This document shows positions 12,206 to 22,526 of a DNA stretch of 64,000 nt, in pieces. The stretch is taken from positions 39,755,628 to 39,819,627 of the forward strand of contig OX578280.1 of assembly GCA_951217055.1 (NCBI GenBank). Direction: 5' to 3'. The DNA is from Gerris lacustris (Eukaryota > Arthropoda > Insecta > Hemiptera > Gerridae). The position numbers were made by a program, and so were the translations under genes. The notes beneath the pieces were generated by a model. That model had not been told where the DNA came from. It worked only from the letters and a program-made list of their open reading frames with translations, and did not search any database. Every line of letters starts with the position of its first letter. Within the stretch, counting starts at the first letter, position 1.

Positions 12206-12500
12206 TACTTTCTCATATACCTAGTTATAGAGGAAAGTATTGCGATAGTACGAAAATCGATTTTCAAATTTTGATGGATTTACACGTTTTGAGGTCTTAT
12301 GATTTGTCATCTGTAGTCTGTGTTGACGCGTGTAGCTTAAACTACTAGATCAATTTTGATGAAACTTGACCTTAATTTAGCTTTAATTTGGGAGCGCCAC
12401 CCCCAAAAAAACTTAGAAAAAAAACTTGAATAAAAATTATTTCTCAAAATGGTTCCGACGATTTTGATTAAAAAATTCTAAAATTTAGTCCACTTGAATG
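12206..12500 (+). repeat. Family 3 repeat
   Basis: It starts TTACTTTCTCATATACC, then GAGGAAAGTATTGCGATAG. It continues through TTGATGGATTTACACGTTTT, CTGTAGTCTGTGTTGACGCG and TAGATCAATTTTGATGAAAC, then a GGGAGCGCCACCC block. The related copies at 13577 and 37205 share this order. Non-coding; the right edge is approximate. Confidence 0.7.
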
Positions 12501-13576
12501 TAAATCAGAAAATATAAGTTGTCTTTATTCCGTCTTCCTTTCTGAGACATTAATGAAACTAAAACTGGTTTTGTTGAAAATCTAAAAAAAGTAAACAACC
12601 ACATATATTGAACACCTTAATATATTTAAAAATAAATCAATTAAATGAAATATTATGGAATTTAAATTCACTACAGATATCTATATGAGAAAGTTTGGTA
12701 TTGTGTTAGATTTTTGGCTATAATGACGACGCGAGAGCAGTGTAAGTTAAAATTTCTTCCGTCATGTTGACTGACAAAACGAAAGGTAAGTCGGAGTAAA
12801 CTAACTGACAAATCGGAAGGTAAGACTGATCGTGTATGCCTTACGTGTAAAACTGGCAATATTTTTTGACGTAGAGACAGTTTTTTTTCAAATCTTTTAA
12901 GAAGATCTTCATTGACGCTTCTATTTTTGATATAACCTCTAGAGTTAGTAGAGTTTAGTAAGTCGGGTGAAAAAATAAAAATAAATTTGATGGTAATTGT
13001 AGTTAGGCTGATGTTTTGGTTGGAAAAATAAGTTTTACTGTGCAAGTTTAGTGTAGAGTTGGAAGTCCTTGGCTCATGTGTTTAAAGGAAGAATTTACGG
13101 CGCTAGTTCCACATCTTGAAAACCTCTTATTATATCGTTGCCTTGGGTAAACTCGCACCACTAAAATAACTTCTCTTCCAGCCCTCAGGCCCTTGGATCC
13201 GTCTTCAGGCGGTAACCGTCCCAAACCAGAAGCCCTATATAATCGTTTATGTTCATCGTTAAACCACACCCTTCTCTTAAAAAAAAATAGAATAATAATA
13301 ATGACCCATTAGCTTTCTCTAATGTCCATAATCTGAAAAAAATCTAACCTTGCTACTTGAGTCATAGAGTTTAGTATGTTCAAAGCGATTCACAAATTAA
13401 CCCCTCTTTGCTCCATGAGCACTTTTCTACTTTTTGTTCTAAAAGCTTTAGTAGGCAGTTTTTTATGACGCTCATTGGCTCTTAAAACAGACTCATTATT
13501 TAATATTCTCAAATAAACGTTAAACCCATTTTAACAAATTATTCTTAAATTGTTCTATATTGTAAAGACATTTTTA
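12501..13576. other. Uncharacterised segment with two adjacent minus-strand open frames
   Basis: On the minus strand, a 73-codon frame (13269-13048) is followed in the same register, after one stop, by a 124-codon frame (13045-12671). The base composition at 13050-13260 is less AT-rich than the neighbourhood. I recognise no domain; the second frame shows no signal peptide or motif. It may be a decayed exon or a relic of a mobile element; there is no support for a functional gene. A 30-base near repeat around ACTGACAAA-CGGAAGGTAAG occurs twice at 12770-12830. Confidence 0.3.
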
Positions 13577-13960
13577 TTTTCTCTCGTATATATAGAATAG
13601 AGAGAAAGAATTGTGACGTAGCGATAGTTTAGGATCTATGATTTTGATGGATTTACACGTTTTGAGGTTCTCTATGTCCAAATTTTTTTTTTCTTAATGT
13701 TTGTCTACCTGCTGTCTGTAGTCTGTGCAGGCGTGTGAAGCCTAAACTGATAGACCGATTTTGATTACATTTAACATTAATTCGTTGTGAAATCAAGAAA
13801 TTAGTTTTAGCTCTAATTTGGGGGCGTTAGCCATCAAAAACGTGAAAAATATTTTCTTTAAATACGGCTCCGACTATTTTGATTAAACAATTCAATTTTG
13901 TACTCCAATTATAAACAAATAATTATCCATATCATGTATTTTTCAGAAAATAATTTGAGA
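13577..13960 (+). repeat. Family 3 repeat
   Basis: TTTTCTCTCGTATATATAG, then AGAGAAAGAATTGTGACG and TTGATGGATTTACACGTTTT. It continues through GTCTGTAGTCTGTGCAGGCG and TGATAGACCGATTTTGAT to GGGGGCGTTAGCC. It abuts the family 2 G-run on its right. Confidence 0.75.
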
Positions 13961-13966
13961 GAAAGA

Positions 13967-14338
13967 GGGGGGGGGGGACACGTTTCACAACCACTTCCAA
14001 CGTGCCTACGCTCGCCCTATCAAAGTTATAACATAACCAAAGAATTATATATTTTTGTAATCAGCTCTCGACGTACCCTTTCATATGATATCCCTCACGG
14101 TGTCGAAAAAAATTAAAAAAATTTAACCCTTAAGTTTTTTTTACCCTCATTTTTTTGAAAAATATTTTTTTTAATTCGCTATATTTTTGAAATATGTGGG
14201 CAGGTACAAGACACATACATGCCAAATTTCAAAGTGATCGGACGAAAAGTGTAGTCGTGAGAGCACGCGAGAGGACGGACGGACAGACACACGCAGGAAA
14301 ATATAAGGGCCCTTGGTTTTGCCTACGGACCCTAAAAA
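13967..14338 (+). repeat. Family 2 repeat, copy B
   Basis: Near-complete match in order and sequence to 5350-5698. It retains GAGAGGACGGACGGACAGAC before the ACACACGCAGG block, which copy A has lost. Its 72-codon open frame is not conserved in copy A. Confidence 0.85.
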
Positions 14339-15440
14339 TTGCAATCTAGACTTTGGTGTTAAATATATAAATATATTTAAATTATGTAATAAAGAAATTT
14401 ATTATTCATTTACAACCAAAAAAAGCAACTTACGTCATCAAAAATACGATTTAAGAACAAATAGGATCAACGAACTTACCTGAAACATAGAAAAATCAGT
14501 ATTACAAACATTTATCATTATAAAGCATACAAATTTTACATGAATTTGCAATATTGATATGAATATCCATTTATTTTATTTATATTGACAAAAAAACATT
14601 GAGGGTATAACTTTTGGTAAAAAATATATAATTTAAAGAAATACACACTTATTTTTCAGGTCAAAACGCAAGGACAGAAGTTGTAATAGACAATTTAAGA
14701 ATCATTGTTATGTATCGATAACTATACTCAGATATCAACACAGAGGACTGCTAATATTTCTGAATAAAATTTGTTGTTGGCAAAGTGTAGACGTTGTCCT
14801 GACATAAAATCGACTCGTACTTATAATGGTTCATTAAACGGCAATTCACTCCTTTAAACAAATTGGCATCAATTAAAATAATAAGATGTTTTGTATTGAG
14901 TTTGTAAAAACTCAATACAAAATATTGGTTGTAATTTGTAAATTTTTGGATGCATTTGAGTTTGTAAAAACAAAAAAGATAATTACGTTTTATAAATTAT
15001 CGAGCAAACTAGTTATGGTGTTAAAAAGTAATTAATAATATGTATAAAGTTTAAATTAAATGCTGTATAAAGTAGTGTGGTTTGATTTTACAAACACAAT
15101 ATAGGGTCCATGTTCCATATCTAATTGTTACCATAAAAACCGAGGATTGTAATCAGATAATTAAACTGTTTAAAATGAACCGCGTATAAAACGAAATTGT
15201 CCTGTAAACATGGAAAAAGGGTTTTGTACAAGTATAGGAAAGAGCAGGTTGGGATCGTACAAATAAAATTTATTTGTGTATTTGAACAAGGTTTCGTTGG
15301 AACACGTACACACAGATATTTATCTTCACTACTTGAATATATAAATAGAGTAGAGTTTGTGACGCTGTATTCGGCACTTTTTAGTCGTCGTTTAGAATTA
15401 AAAAGTTTTCTCATTATGTTTCCAATTAACTTGAGGTAAA
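14339..15440. other. AT-rich non-coding sequence with one inverted repeat
   Basis: At 14889-14922 an inverted repeat has arms TTTTGTATTGAGTTT and AAAACTCAATACAAAA around GTA. No gene is seen. Confidence 0.5.
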
Positions 15441-16015
15441 GAGAGAAAACAGATCGAGGTTAATTTTACGATGGGATCGAATTATCTTGTATCGACTTGG
15501 CCTCTGACGCTTCTCTTCGTTCTTCGTTTGCTATAATAAGGTAAATATATTTGTTTTACTGCTCGGAAAGGGGGGGTTAGGGTTTCCCGAGAGATCCAGG
15601 CCGTAGTTCTGATTTCGTATGCCGTGTGCGAAGCAGTACTTGAGAAGGGAGGTTTTTCCTTCCGTTCGACTGGCGAGGTACTTGCAACAATAGTCGGGAT
15701 AAAGTTAAAACCGAAACTTCTGTTCGGGAGCTTTATTCCCCGGGGCCACTACCTGCGAGTTTTCCTTCTCCACATCCAGGATACGCAATCTATTTCTAAG
15801 TGGGCTTCGGTTCGAACTAATGCTACCGATAAAACTTGCCCAACCCTAAAAACTAATTTTCCTTCCACTGTTTTTCCACATTTTTTTCTCTTTTACTTTT
15901 CACAAGCGAAAAGGTTCTATTTGCTGTGTGAAATCGTTGCTCCGTGCGGTTTAAAAGCTTCGAGAGTAGAAAAATCCAGATGCATTTTCCCTATCTGGCT
16001 TTTCCTTTAAGTGGA
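15441..16015. other. Less AT-rich unique segment, function unknown
   Basis: The base composition differs visibly from both flanks. A 128-codon plus-strand open frame spans 15624-16010, and part of the reverse strand is also open. I recognise no protein family; the frame is rich in F, S, K and L and lacks motifs. It could be an untranslated exon, a regulatory block, or an old insertion. No clear splice sites or repeat edges were found. Confidence 0.35.
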
Positions 16016-16671
16016 AATCTAACAGTTAGAGATAATCCTCTATTATATGCAAACATCAACGCGAACCTTCCACTTTTAAACGATAGGAATCCTATTATAC
16101 AATATTTATTTAGCATAAACTAGAAAAAAAAATTTGCTTGATTTAAAGACAAACAGTAGTGGATTCACAAACAACCTTCATATAGGAAAATAAAACGTTT
16201 TAGTTATTCGGAACAGACTCTTTTTGCCAATAGCATGCGGCTCTTGTTTAAGACTTTTCCAATTTGCTAATTATAACAGCATAATGATGCAGCTAGAAGA
16301 GAGTAAAAATGAAGAAGAGGGTAAAACTGGAAAGTGGTAGTTAGATATCAATTTAAGAGGCAATAACATAAATTTTTATCTCTCCACGTAAATTGAAACT
16401 GGTTAATTTAATAGTCGTAAGTCAGTTTTGAGTCAAATGTCGATCAGTCGATCTCCGACATAAAAAAGACTCACCTATTACTAATTATGTCTTATTAATG
16501 TAACTAAATTTCTTCCTCAATACTGCTGATGCTGATGGCCTTATGAAGGCTCAAGCTGCTAATGCTAAATAAAGCGATTTCGATTCACGTGCAGAGACAA
16601 TTTATGTTATTCCTTTAAGATGACCTCCTATATCTAACAATTTAAGAGGGGGTAGAAGTGGTTAGGGCGCA
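16016..16671. other. Non-coding sequence
   Basis: Nothing recognised. A short imperfect GCTGATGCTGATGG / CTGCTAATGCTAA repeat lies near 16523-16568. Confidence 0.45.
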
Positions 16672-16918
16672 CTTCTTTAGATTGTTACTCCCCTCATAAA
16701 GAACAGAGACAGAGAACAGAAGACAGAGGGGAGTGACAATCTAAAGAAGATGTACGGACTGTTCTTCTTTAGACTGTTACTCCCCTTATAAAAACAGAAG
16801 TGTGATAATATTCCTTTGTCCTAAAGTACATTCGGCTAATAATCCCTTTGTCCTAATAGTTATTTAGTCAAAGTCATTTAAATTCTAAAAACCACAGGGG
16901 AGTAACCATCTAAAGAAG
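16672..16918 (-). mobile_element. Foldback MITE, copy 2
   Basis: CTTCTTTAGATTGTTACTCC at the left edge and GGAGTAACCATCTAAAGAAG at the right edge are inverted. The internal inverted motifs lie at about 16733-16748 and 16763-16785. Relative to copy 1 the short foldback comes first, so it is inserted in the opposite orientation. The extra length is in the short arm (AGAACAGAGACAGAGAACAG). Confidence 0.85.
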
Positions 16919-18531
16919 TACATACCATGGTTAGGATTATTAGAGTGATATGATTAAAGTGGAAAGTCGAGTTAGGTGGAAATCCTGTGTTGCGGTTCTC
17001 CCTCGAATCTAAATCATAATATGATGCACCCTTCCCTCTCATTAATATTGATTGAATTCTTGATACTTTGATTGGTTTGAATCAATAATGCAAGATAGTC
17101 ATTCCAAATTTCTAGATTTGTTTTTATTTTCATCTCTCGATATATTTTATAGGTCCTTTCCTGCATATAGTAATAGATTCGGCTCAAGTTAAGGGTTTTC
17201 TGTTAAGGAGATACGTTGGTTTAGTGTCATTCTAAAGAAAAGATCAATGATGGTAGTGAAGTTGTAACGATGTCCGTATAACCTAGGCACGATTATGTTT
17301 AGATGGTCCTGTCATGAACTCCAGTGATGATGTCAGTCGACGAGATATGCTACAGAGATTGACATCTCTTCGTCTAAACAGGAATAAACAGATATATGTT
17401 TTACAAAGTGAAATTTGTCAAGTATTCGAACTTCATTTCCGATCGATTTAGTTTAACTAAATTCTAGATGTCAAATACTAATATTCTTCCATTGTACTTG
17501 CGCAAATCTAACATTTTTATTTACAACACTTCTTAACTTACTTTTTAAATGATAAATTAATTTAAATTATTTTTAATTTAAATTATAATTAATTTAATTA
17601 TTATTATTAGATTTAGGAAAATTTAAAATGAATTAGGAAAAATGTCCCTAGATTGAGCATCACGCATTAGGAAAGGACTTTTCCCAAGAATGAAAATCAC
17701 AAAATGAAAATGGTGTTAATCATTTTCATGTTATTCTTATATGACATACATAATTAAAATGTTTTATATTTTCCTTATACGTAGCTTATATAGGGGAAAA
17801 AATAATTTTGTTTTTGTAAAAAAAAAAAACATAGTGAGATTTTGATAGATTTGCACGAAAGGCCTCAGGAGAATAAGAAATGTCAGTCTGTCACCCATCG
17901 TATAATCGTATGTGTCTGCTCAGTAGCATGCATCTTCAACTACTTAACTGACAGACTGAAAAATGTCCCAAATTATACAACAATGAATAAACCAGCATAC
18001 GCACAAAGAAGATGCACAACTTATTTGACTAAATATTGAGCTGCAAGAAGAACTACTTATTAGACTTAATATTGAACTGCTGGAAGACGAACAACTTATT
18101 GGACTTTATATTAAGATGAAACAAGTTGTTTGACAAAAAATGAAACAACTTGTTTGACAAAATACTGTTGAATTTGGCTCTTCGAGATTAATTAAGTTTC
18201 TATTTATAATAATTAATAGTTTAATTTTGACGCTTACAATACTTTTGAAAGGTATATCTTTGAAAAAAGTTGGATCGTCTTATTTTAATTTATTTATACT
18301 TAAGTTTATGGTAAAATGATTTTCAACAATACAGAAAGTTAGAGGAAAGTTTATAATAAATCTTAGACTTTTAAAAATAAATAATTCGTGGGAAGAAGTG
18401 TCTTCATATTTTATTTTGTCCCTCTTCTTTTCTGCTTATCGTTCAGTGAACTTACTGTTACCTACTTATAATAATGCTCTTTACTATTTTTCTATTGTTA
18501 AATTTAATTCTTTCAAAGTTTTAAGATTTTT
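16919..18531. other. AT-rich non-coding sequence
   Basis: A family 3-like fragment (GATTTTGATAGATTTGCACG) lies at 17835-17880. Short degenerate repeats of CAACTTATTGGACT and GAAACAAGTTGTTTGACAAAA lie at 18036-18175. No gene. Confidence 0.5.
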
Positions 18532-19114
18532 GCTTCCGAGCTTACCGAAGGTAACGGAAGCTATGTGATCGTTCCAAAGAACTAAACATTTTTAGGTCTC
18601 CGATTTAAAAAATTCCAAGACAGAAATTCGTTTCAGACATCAGGAAGCATCAACAAAACAGGTCTGTCGCTCAATTTTTGCGAACCAACATATCTTAAAA
18701 ACTACACATCTGATTTGATTGAAATTTGGATGGTAGGTCATAATTAGCCCATTGTTGGTCCCATGTAAGTTTTAACCTTCTGCGCTTATTTGTTTATATT
18801 CCACATGCGCACAAACATACATTTTACACCTATATAATCAAAAGCAGTTATCTAATTTTTATTTAATTTGGATGTTTTCTCGAAAGTATAGCCTGAAGAT
18901 GCCCCAGATTAATTTCAACCGTCTGCGCTCCTTAAATTTGGCTAAATTGATATGAAAAAGCTCTAATTCATGTAAAAAATCAAAACAATTTTGACAGTTT
19001 TAAAAAACGGGGGGAAATTAAATAAATTACAGTAATAGGTTTTACTAGTATAAAATAAATAAAGAATGCCATATGGAACGCGAAGAAGCTATGTGCCACA
19101 CTAATTGGCAGACT
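18532..19114 (-). repeat. Family 1 repeat, near-complete, minus strand
   Basis: The left edge GCTTCCGAGCTTACCGAAGG is the intact terminal hairpin in reverse. The right edge GAAGAAGCTATGTGCCACAC, then TAATTGGCAGACT, is the family 5' end. The interior holds GTTGGTCCCATGTAAGTTTTAACC and CTTCTGCGC, as in the 7125 copy. Confidence 0.85.
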
Positions 19115-19404
19115 ATTTTAACTAATTTTAGAAAACAATATTTTCATACATGTTTTTCACCTATGTGTATGATGGATATAATTAGAAGACAAAGTAAGTG
19201 TGATAAGAGGAGTTTAGATAAGAAATAATTTTGGTCCAATGTTGTTTCTCTAATGTTATAACAGCTTCACTGTCTAACATAGATAACAGTATCTTTGTCT
19301 ATATTCACTTGAATATTTTTACTGCCTGACAATTCCTTATTTAGCTTCACACTACGTGATTTTCTTCTAGTTACGCTTATAGTAGGTACAACCTTGAGTA
19401 CATA
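19115..19404. other. AT-rich non-coding sequence
   Basis: Nothing recognised. Confidence 0.5.
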
Positions 19405-19405
19405 A

Positions 19406-19490
<85 letters not shown>
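19405..19490. repeat. (CA)n(TA)n microsatellite
   Basis: About eight CA units pass directly into about 35 uninterrupted TA units. Confidence 0.97.
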
Positions 19491-19493
<3 letters not shown>

Positions 19494-20278
19494 AACTATG
19501 GTATAACTATATTGAAGGATGAGTGGAGTTGAGAAACAGGTTAGAGATAAAAGTATCAAGTAGTTGTTATCACTTATCAATTGTTATCAGGTACAAAGAG
19601 TAAGTTAAGCATTCTATTCAAATACGCATATGATAGACATTTGATAACAAAATAGAAATGTTTTTCTAAAACTCTTGTTCAGGTTATTTAAATGTCTTAT
19701 TTTTCATTTTTGCTATTTCTATTTCAAATACTTATAAAGGATTTATTTTAGCTGAATTATCTATTTTCTTTTATCACAAAGCTACACTATTGTTATGCTG
19801 ACCAGTATTTTTTTCCTTTCAAAATTATGCAAGCGGTAAACCATACTATTAGCTACAAATGTATCTTAATTCTTAGCAGTTTTATAAAAAAATAAAATAA
19901 TAATAATAATAACTTGAATAGGAAACTGTCTTTCTTTATATATTATAACAAATCAAATGTCTAACCAAACGCAATGCACCAATTATGATGCAGATTTTGA
20001 GGCAAATAAAGCTCCTACAATTAGAAATAATATTTATCACATCGACATTTTTCTCAGGAGGAGTCTGAAATGCATCAGTGCTCATTGACTAAAATGTCCG
20101 TCGCATAGTTTGAAAAATGGAAGGAGAGGGTTAGGGATACTAGAGTAGCGAGACATATCTTCTCGAAGCTATAACTAGAACTGCTTGTCTCCACTAGTTC
20201 GATATTAATTTGTATTTAATATCACAATATGTATTCATATCCCTGAATAATATAAGCGACACCTAACCTTTTGTCACA
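19491..20278. other. Non-coding sequence
   Basis: Nothing recognised. Confidence 0.45.
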
Positions 20279-20429
20279 TCCGTTAGTATAGCGGACTTGA
20301 CCGGAAAACCAAGTTATGATGGCTCGAGTCGCCGGAAGTTTAAGCATCTTCTTTAATTTAGAAACCTTCTCCTGTTTCATAAACATTTTTTCCCTGTGTC
20401 CATTTTTTTTTTTTTTTTTTTTTTTTTTT
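20279..20429 (+). mobile_element. tRNA-derived SINE-like element
   Basis: TCCGTTAGTATAGCGG resembles the 5' part of a tRNA-Asp/Glu-like gene and fits a Pol III A box. About 45 bases later GGCTCGAGTCGCC resembles a B box. A roughly 70-base body follows, then an unbroken run of about 27 T at 20403-20429. The anticodon region does not fold into a proper arm, so this is not a functional tRNA. The T tail could be the end of a plus-strand SINE or an unrelated run. Confidence 0.45.
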
Positions 20430-21220
20430 CTTTAGTGCTTTTTGTTCTATTATCAGATCATGTAGAAAGGAGTTTAGATACAACGCCGGATAGGGCTGTG
20501 AGCATGATCAAGTCCCTAAAAGGAAACAGAAAAAGGGGCTTCACCACTCAAGTGCAAGGGGAACTTTACCTTTTTAAAGTACATTTCAAGCGGTGAGGAC
20601 ACAACCCGTCATTTTAAAGCATCTAGATACTTTAAAAAAAACCTTTCAATATCCACCAGTCTAGACCCTGTCGTTTTTTTATACGATCAAAGTCCCTTCT
20701 CTGTGTGCTTCGTCCCTTCTCCGTTTTGGCAACCAGACCAACTTAAAAAAATACCTCTTTAAAGCCATTATAAGAAACCAAGTACTTAATAGTAAAGAGG
20801 GAACAAAATAGGAAAAATATCTCGCTTTCCTGCTATATTTTTCAAGTTTTTCTAGTGTCCTTTAAAAAACCTACTTGAAGGTTTAAAGCTTCAGAAAGAT
20901 AAAGTTTAGAAAAAATATGGAGCGAGAAAATACTTAAGGAACTTCAAGTTAGAAAAATATTATTCCTTTATCAGGGTCTCCCTGGCAATCCAACTTCCTT
21001 TACTTACATTATATAAATCTTACTTTTTAACTTCTTTCCAAAACAATTTTTTTACCCTTAAAAAACGGCATTATCAAAAGCTACCATTTTGAAGAAAATA
21101 ATAAAATTAATAAGAAGAAAATGTGATAGAAAATTTCCAAGTATAAAAAATGATCTAGTTCTTTAACATATACTGTTATATTACACTCGTAGATTCACAT
21201 TCGCCTGCGTGCAGGAGGTC
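20430..21220. other. Non-coding sequence
   Basis: Nothing recognised; several runs of A and T. Confidence 0.45.
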
Positions 21221-21221
21221 C

Positions 21222-21254
21222 CGGGTTGGATGAGACTGGTCTCATCCAACCTGG
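21222..21254. repeat. Short hairpin with tRNA-like context
   Basis: GGTTGGATGAGAC and GTCTCATCCAACC are perfect inverted arms around TG. The preceding CAGGAGGTCCCGGGTT recalls a B box/T arm, so this may be a rearranged SINE fragment. Confidence 0.7.
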
Positions 21255-21320
21255 GTGCCCACACCTCAGTGTCAAACCAGCATCGCTATACAAATAGGTA
21301 GCTACTTAAGTTAAGTCTAA

Positions 21321-21933
21321 AGGTGGGTTCATAGCTAGCGGATCCGTATTTGCAGAGGCCCGGAGGGATTCATCTATGGCAACTCTTTTGCGGCACCGCA
21401 GAAAGTTGGTTCCAAACCATCTTTTTTGCGGTGCCGCTTAAAAACCTGTATGAAACCTTCACTTCGTCCTCTTCTTATTTCCTTTATGTTTTTATATTAC
21501 AATTGTTTATTATATTATATTGTGTATCTGAATTTGTTCCTACATTATTTTTATTATAATCTGTATTGCATCTGTGTTTAATATACGTTTTTTATCAGTG
21601 TTTTATCTTCATCTGTGTATTATGTCCGTGTTCTTTTTATATCTGTGCTTATTATATCTGTTCCTTCATTATTTTGATTATATACCTATTTCTTATTTAT
21701 ATAATAATAAAAGTCCTAATCTATAATCTTATTATATACGTTTTTTTAAGCAAGAGAACTAAATTCAAGTTGAAAAAACGATGTTATAATTGGCTTTGTT
21801 TATAACCTGACCGACCGAAACTCGAGGGGAGGGAAACAACGACTCCGTCCTCTGTCTCGGCGGTTCTCCGAAGAATATATTGTTATCTATATAGCCCTCC
21901 GCAAATAAGTATCCGCTAGCTGTGAACCCACCT
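21321..21933. mobile_element. PIF/Harbinger-like non-autonomous element 1
   Basis: The left end (AGGTGGGTTCATAGCTAGCG, then GATCCGTATTTGCAGAGG) and the inverted right end (AGGTGGGTTCACAGCTAGCG, then GATACTTATTTGCGGAGG) form a terminal inverted repeat of about 38 bases with a few mismatches. Each edge is flanked by TAA (21318-21320 and 21934-21936), the 3-base duplication typical of PIF/Harbinger elements. There is no transposase: the 69- and 79-codon frames inside are low-complexity. The interior contains an inverted pair, TTGCGGCACCGCA and TTGCGGTGCCGC. It directly abuts element 2. Confidence 0.85.
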
Positions 21934-21939
21934 TAATAA

Positions 21940-22523
21940 AGTCTAGTTTACATTGGAGGAGTAAATGGTGCTGTTTTTTGGTAGAGTGACTCTATAGTCG
22001 TTCACACGTGCTTGAGATAGTAGCCTTAGTAAAGTGAGGTTATTACGTTTTTAGTTCCGAATAATTCTGCAATTAATATATAGAAGAGGTATTCAATGTT
22101 AGGACGGACGTAGGGTGGGGGGACTACTCGCCCGTCGGCGGGCGAGCTACTCTACCACCGCACTCGCTTGTTTACTCGACCAACTTTTATCCACTATCCT
22201 CGACCCAGTGGCGTAGCTAGACCATTGGGGGCCCCCCCGCAAAAAAAATATGGGGGCCCCTCGCCAAAGAAAATCGATGAGCAAAAAAAAAAAAAAAAAA
22301 AAACCTCTTTCATTCAGGCTTGGGGGCCCCCCTCGACTTTGGTACAAGGATAGTAATTCTAGTTATTTCTGGATTTGGGGGCCCCCTAGCACTGGGGGCC
22401 CCGCCGCAATGCGGGCCCGCGCGGGCCCATAGTTACGCCACTGCCTCGACCGTTTACTATCCGTATCGTTCACATTAGGCTAGAAGCTTGGTAGAGTACT
22501 ACTCGACCAATGTAGACTAGGCT
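21940..22523. mobile_element. PIF/Harbinger-like non-autonomous element 2
   Basis: The left end AGTCTAGTTTACATTGG-GGAGTA and the inverted right end AGCCTAGTCTACATTGG-CGAGTA match over about 25 bases. TAA flanks both sides (21937-21939 and 22524-22526). It is separated from element 1 by only the two adjacent TAA triplets, and is interrupted by the hAT MITE at 22206-22443, which makes it the older insertion of that pair. No coding capacity is visible. Confidence 0.75.
22206..22443. mobile_element. hAT-type MITE with 8-bp target duplication
   Basis: The ends are CAGTGGCGTAGCTA and TAGTTACGCCACTG, a 14-base inverted repeat with one mismatch beginning CAG. The flanking octamer CCTCGACC is present exactly at 22198-22205 and 22444-22451, the signature of hAT superfamily insertion. 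The 238-base interior is built of repeated GGGGGCCCC blocks and an A-run, unlike the AT-rich surroundings. Non-coding; the open frames across it on both strands are composition artefacts. Confidence 0.92.
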
Positions 22524-22526
22524 TAA

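Noticed and set aside
12671..13269. Two-frame gene on the minus strand
   Set aside because: No domain is recognised, a stop separates the frames, and no splice sites or homologues can be shown; kept only as an uncharacterised segment.
22147..22432. Glycine/proline-rich frames on both strands
   Set aside because: They read the GGGGGCCCC blocks of a hAT-type MITE.
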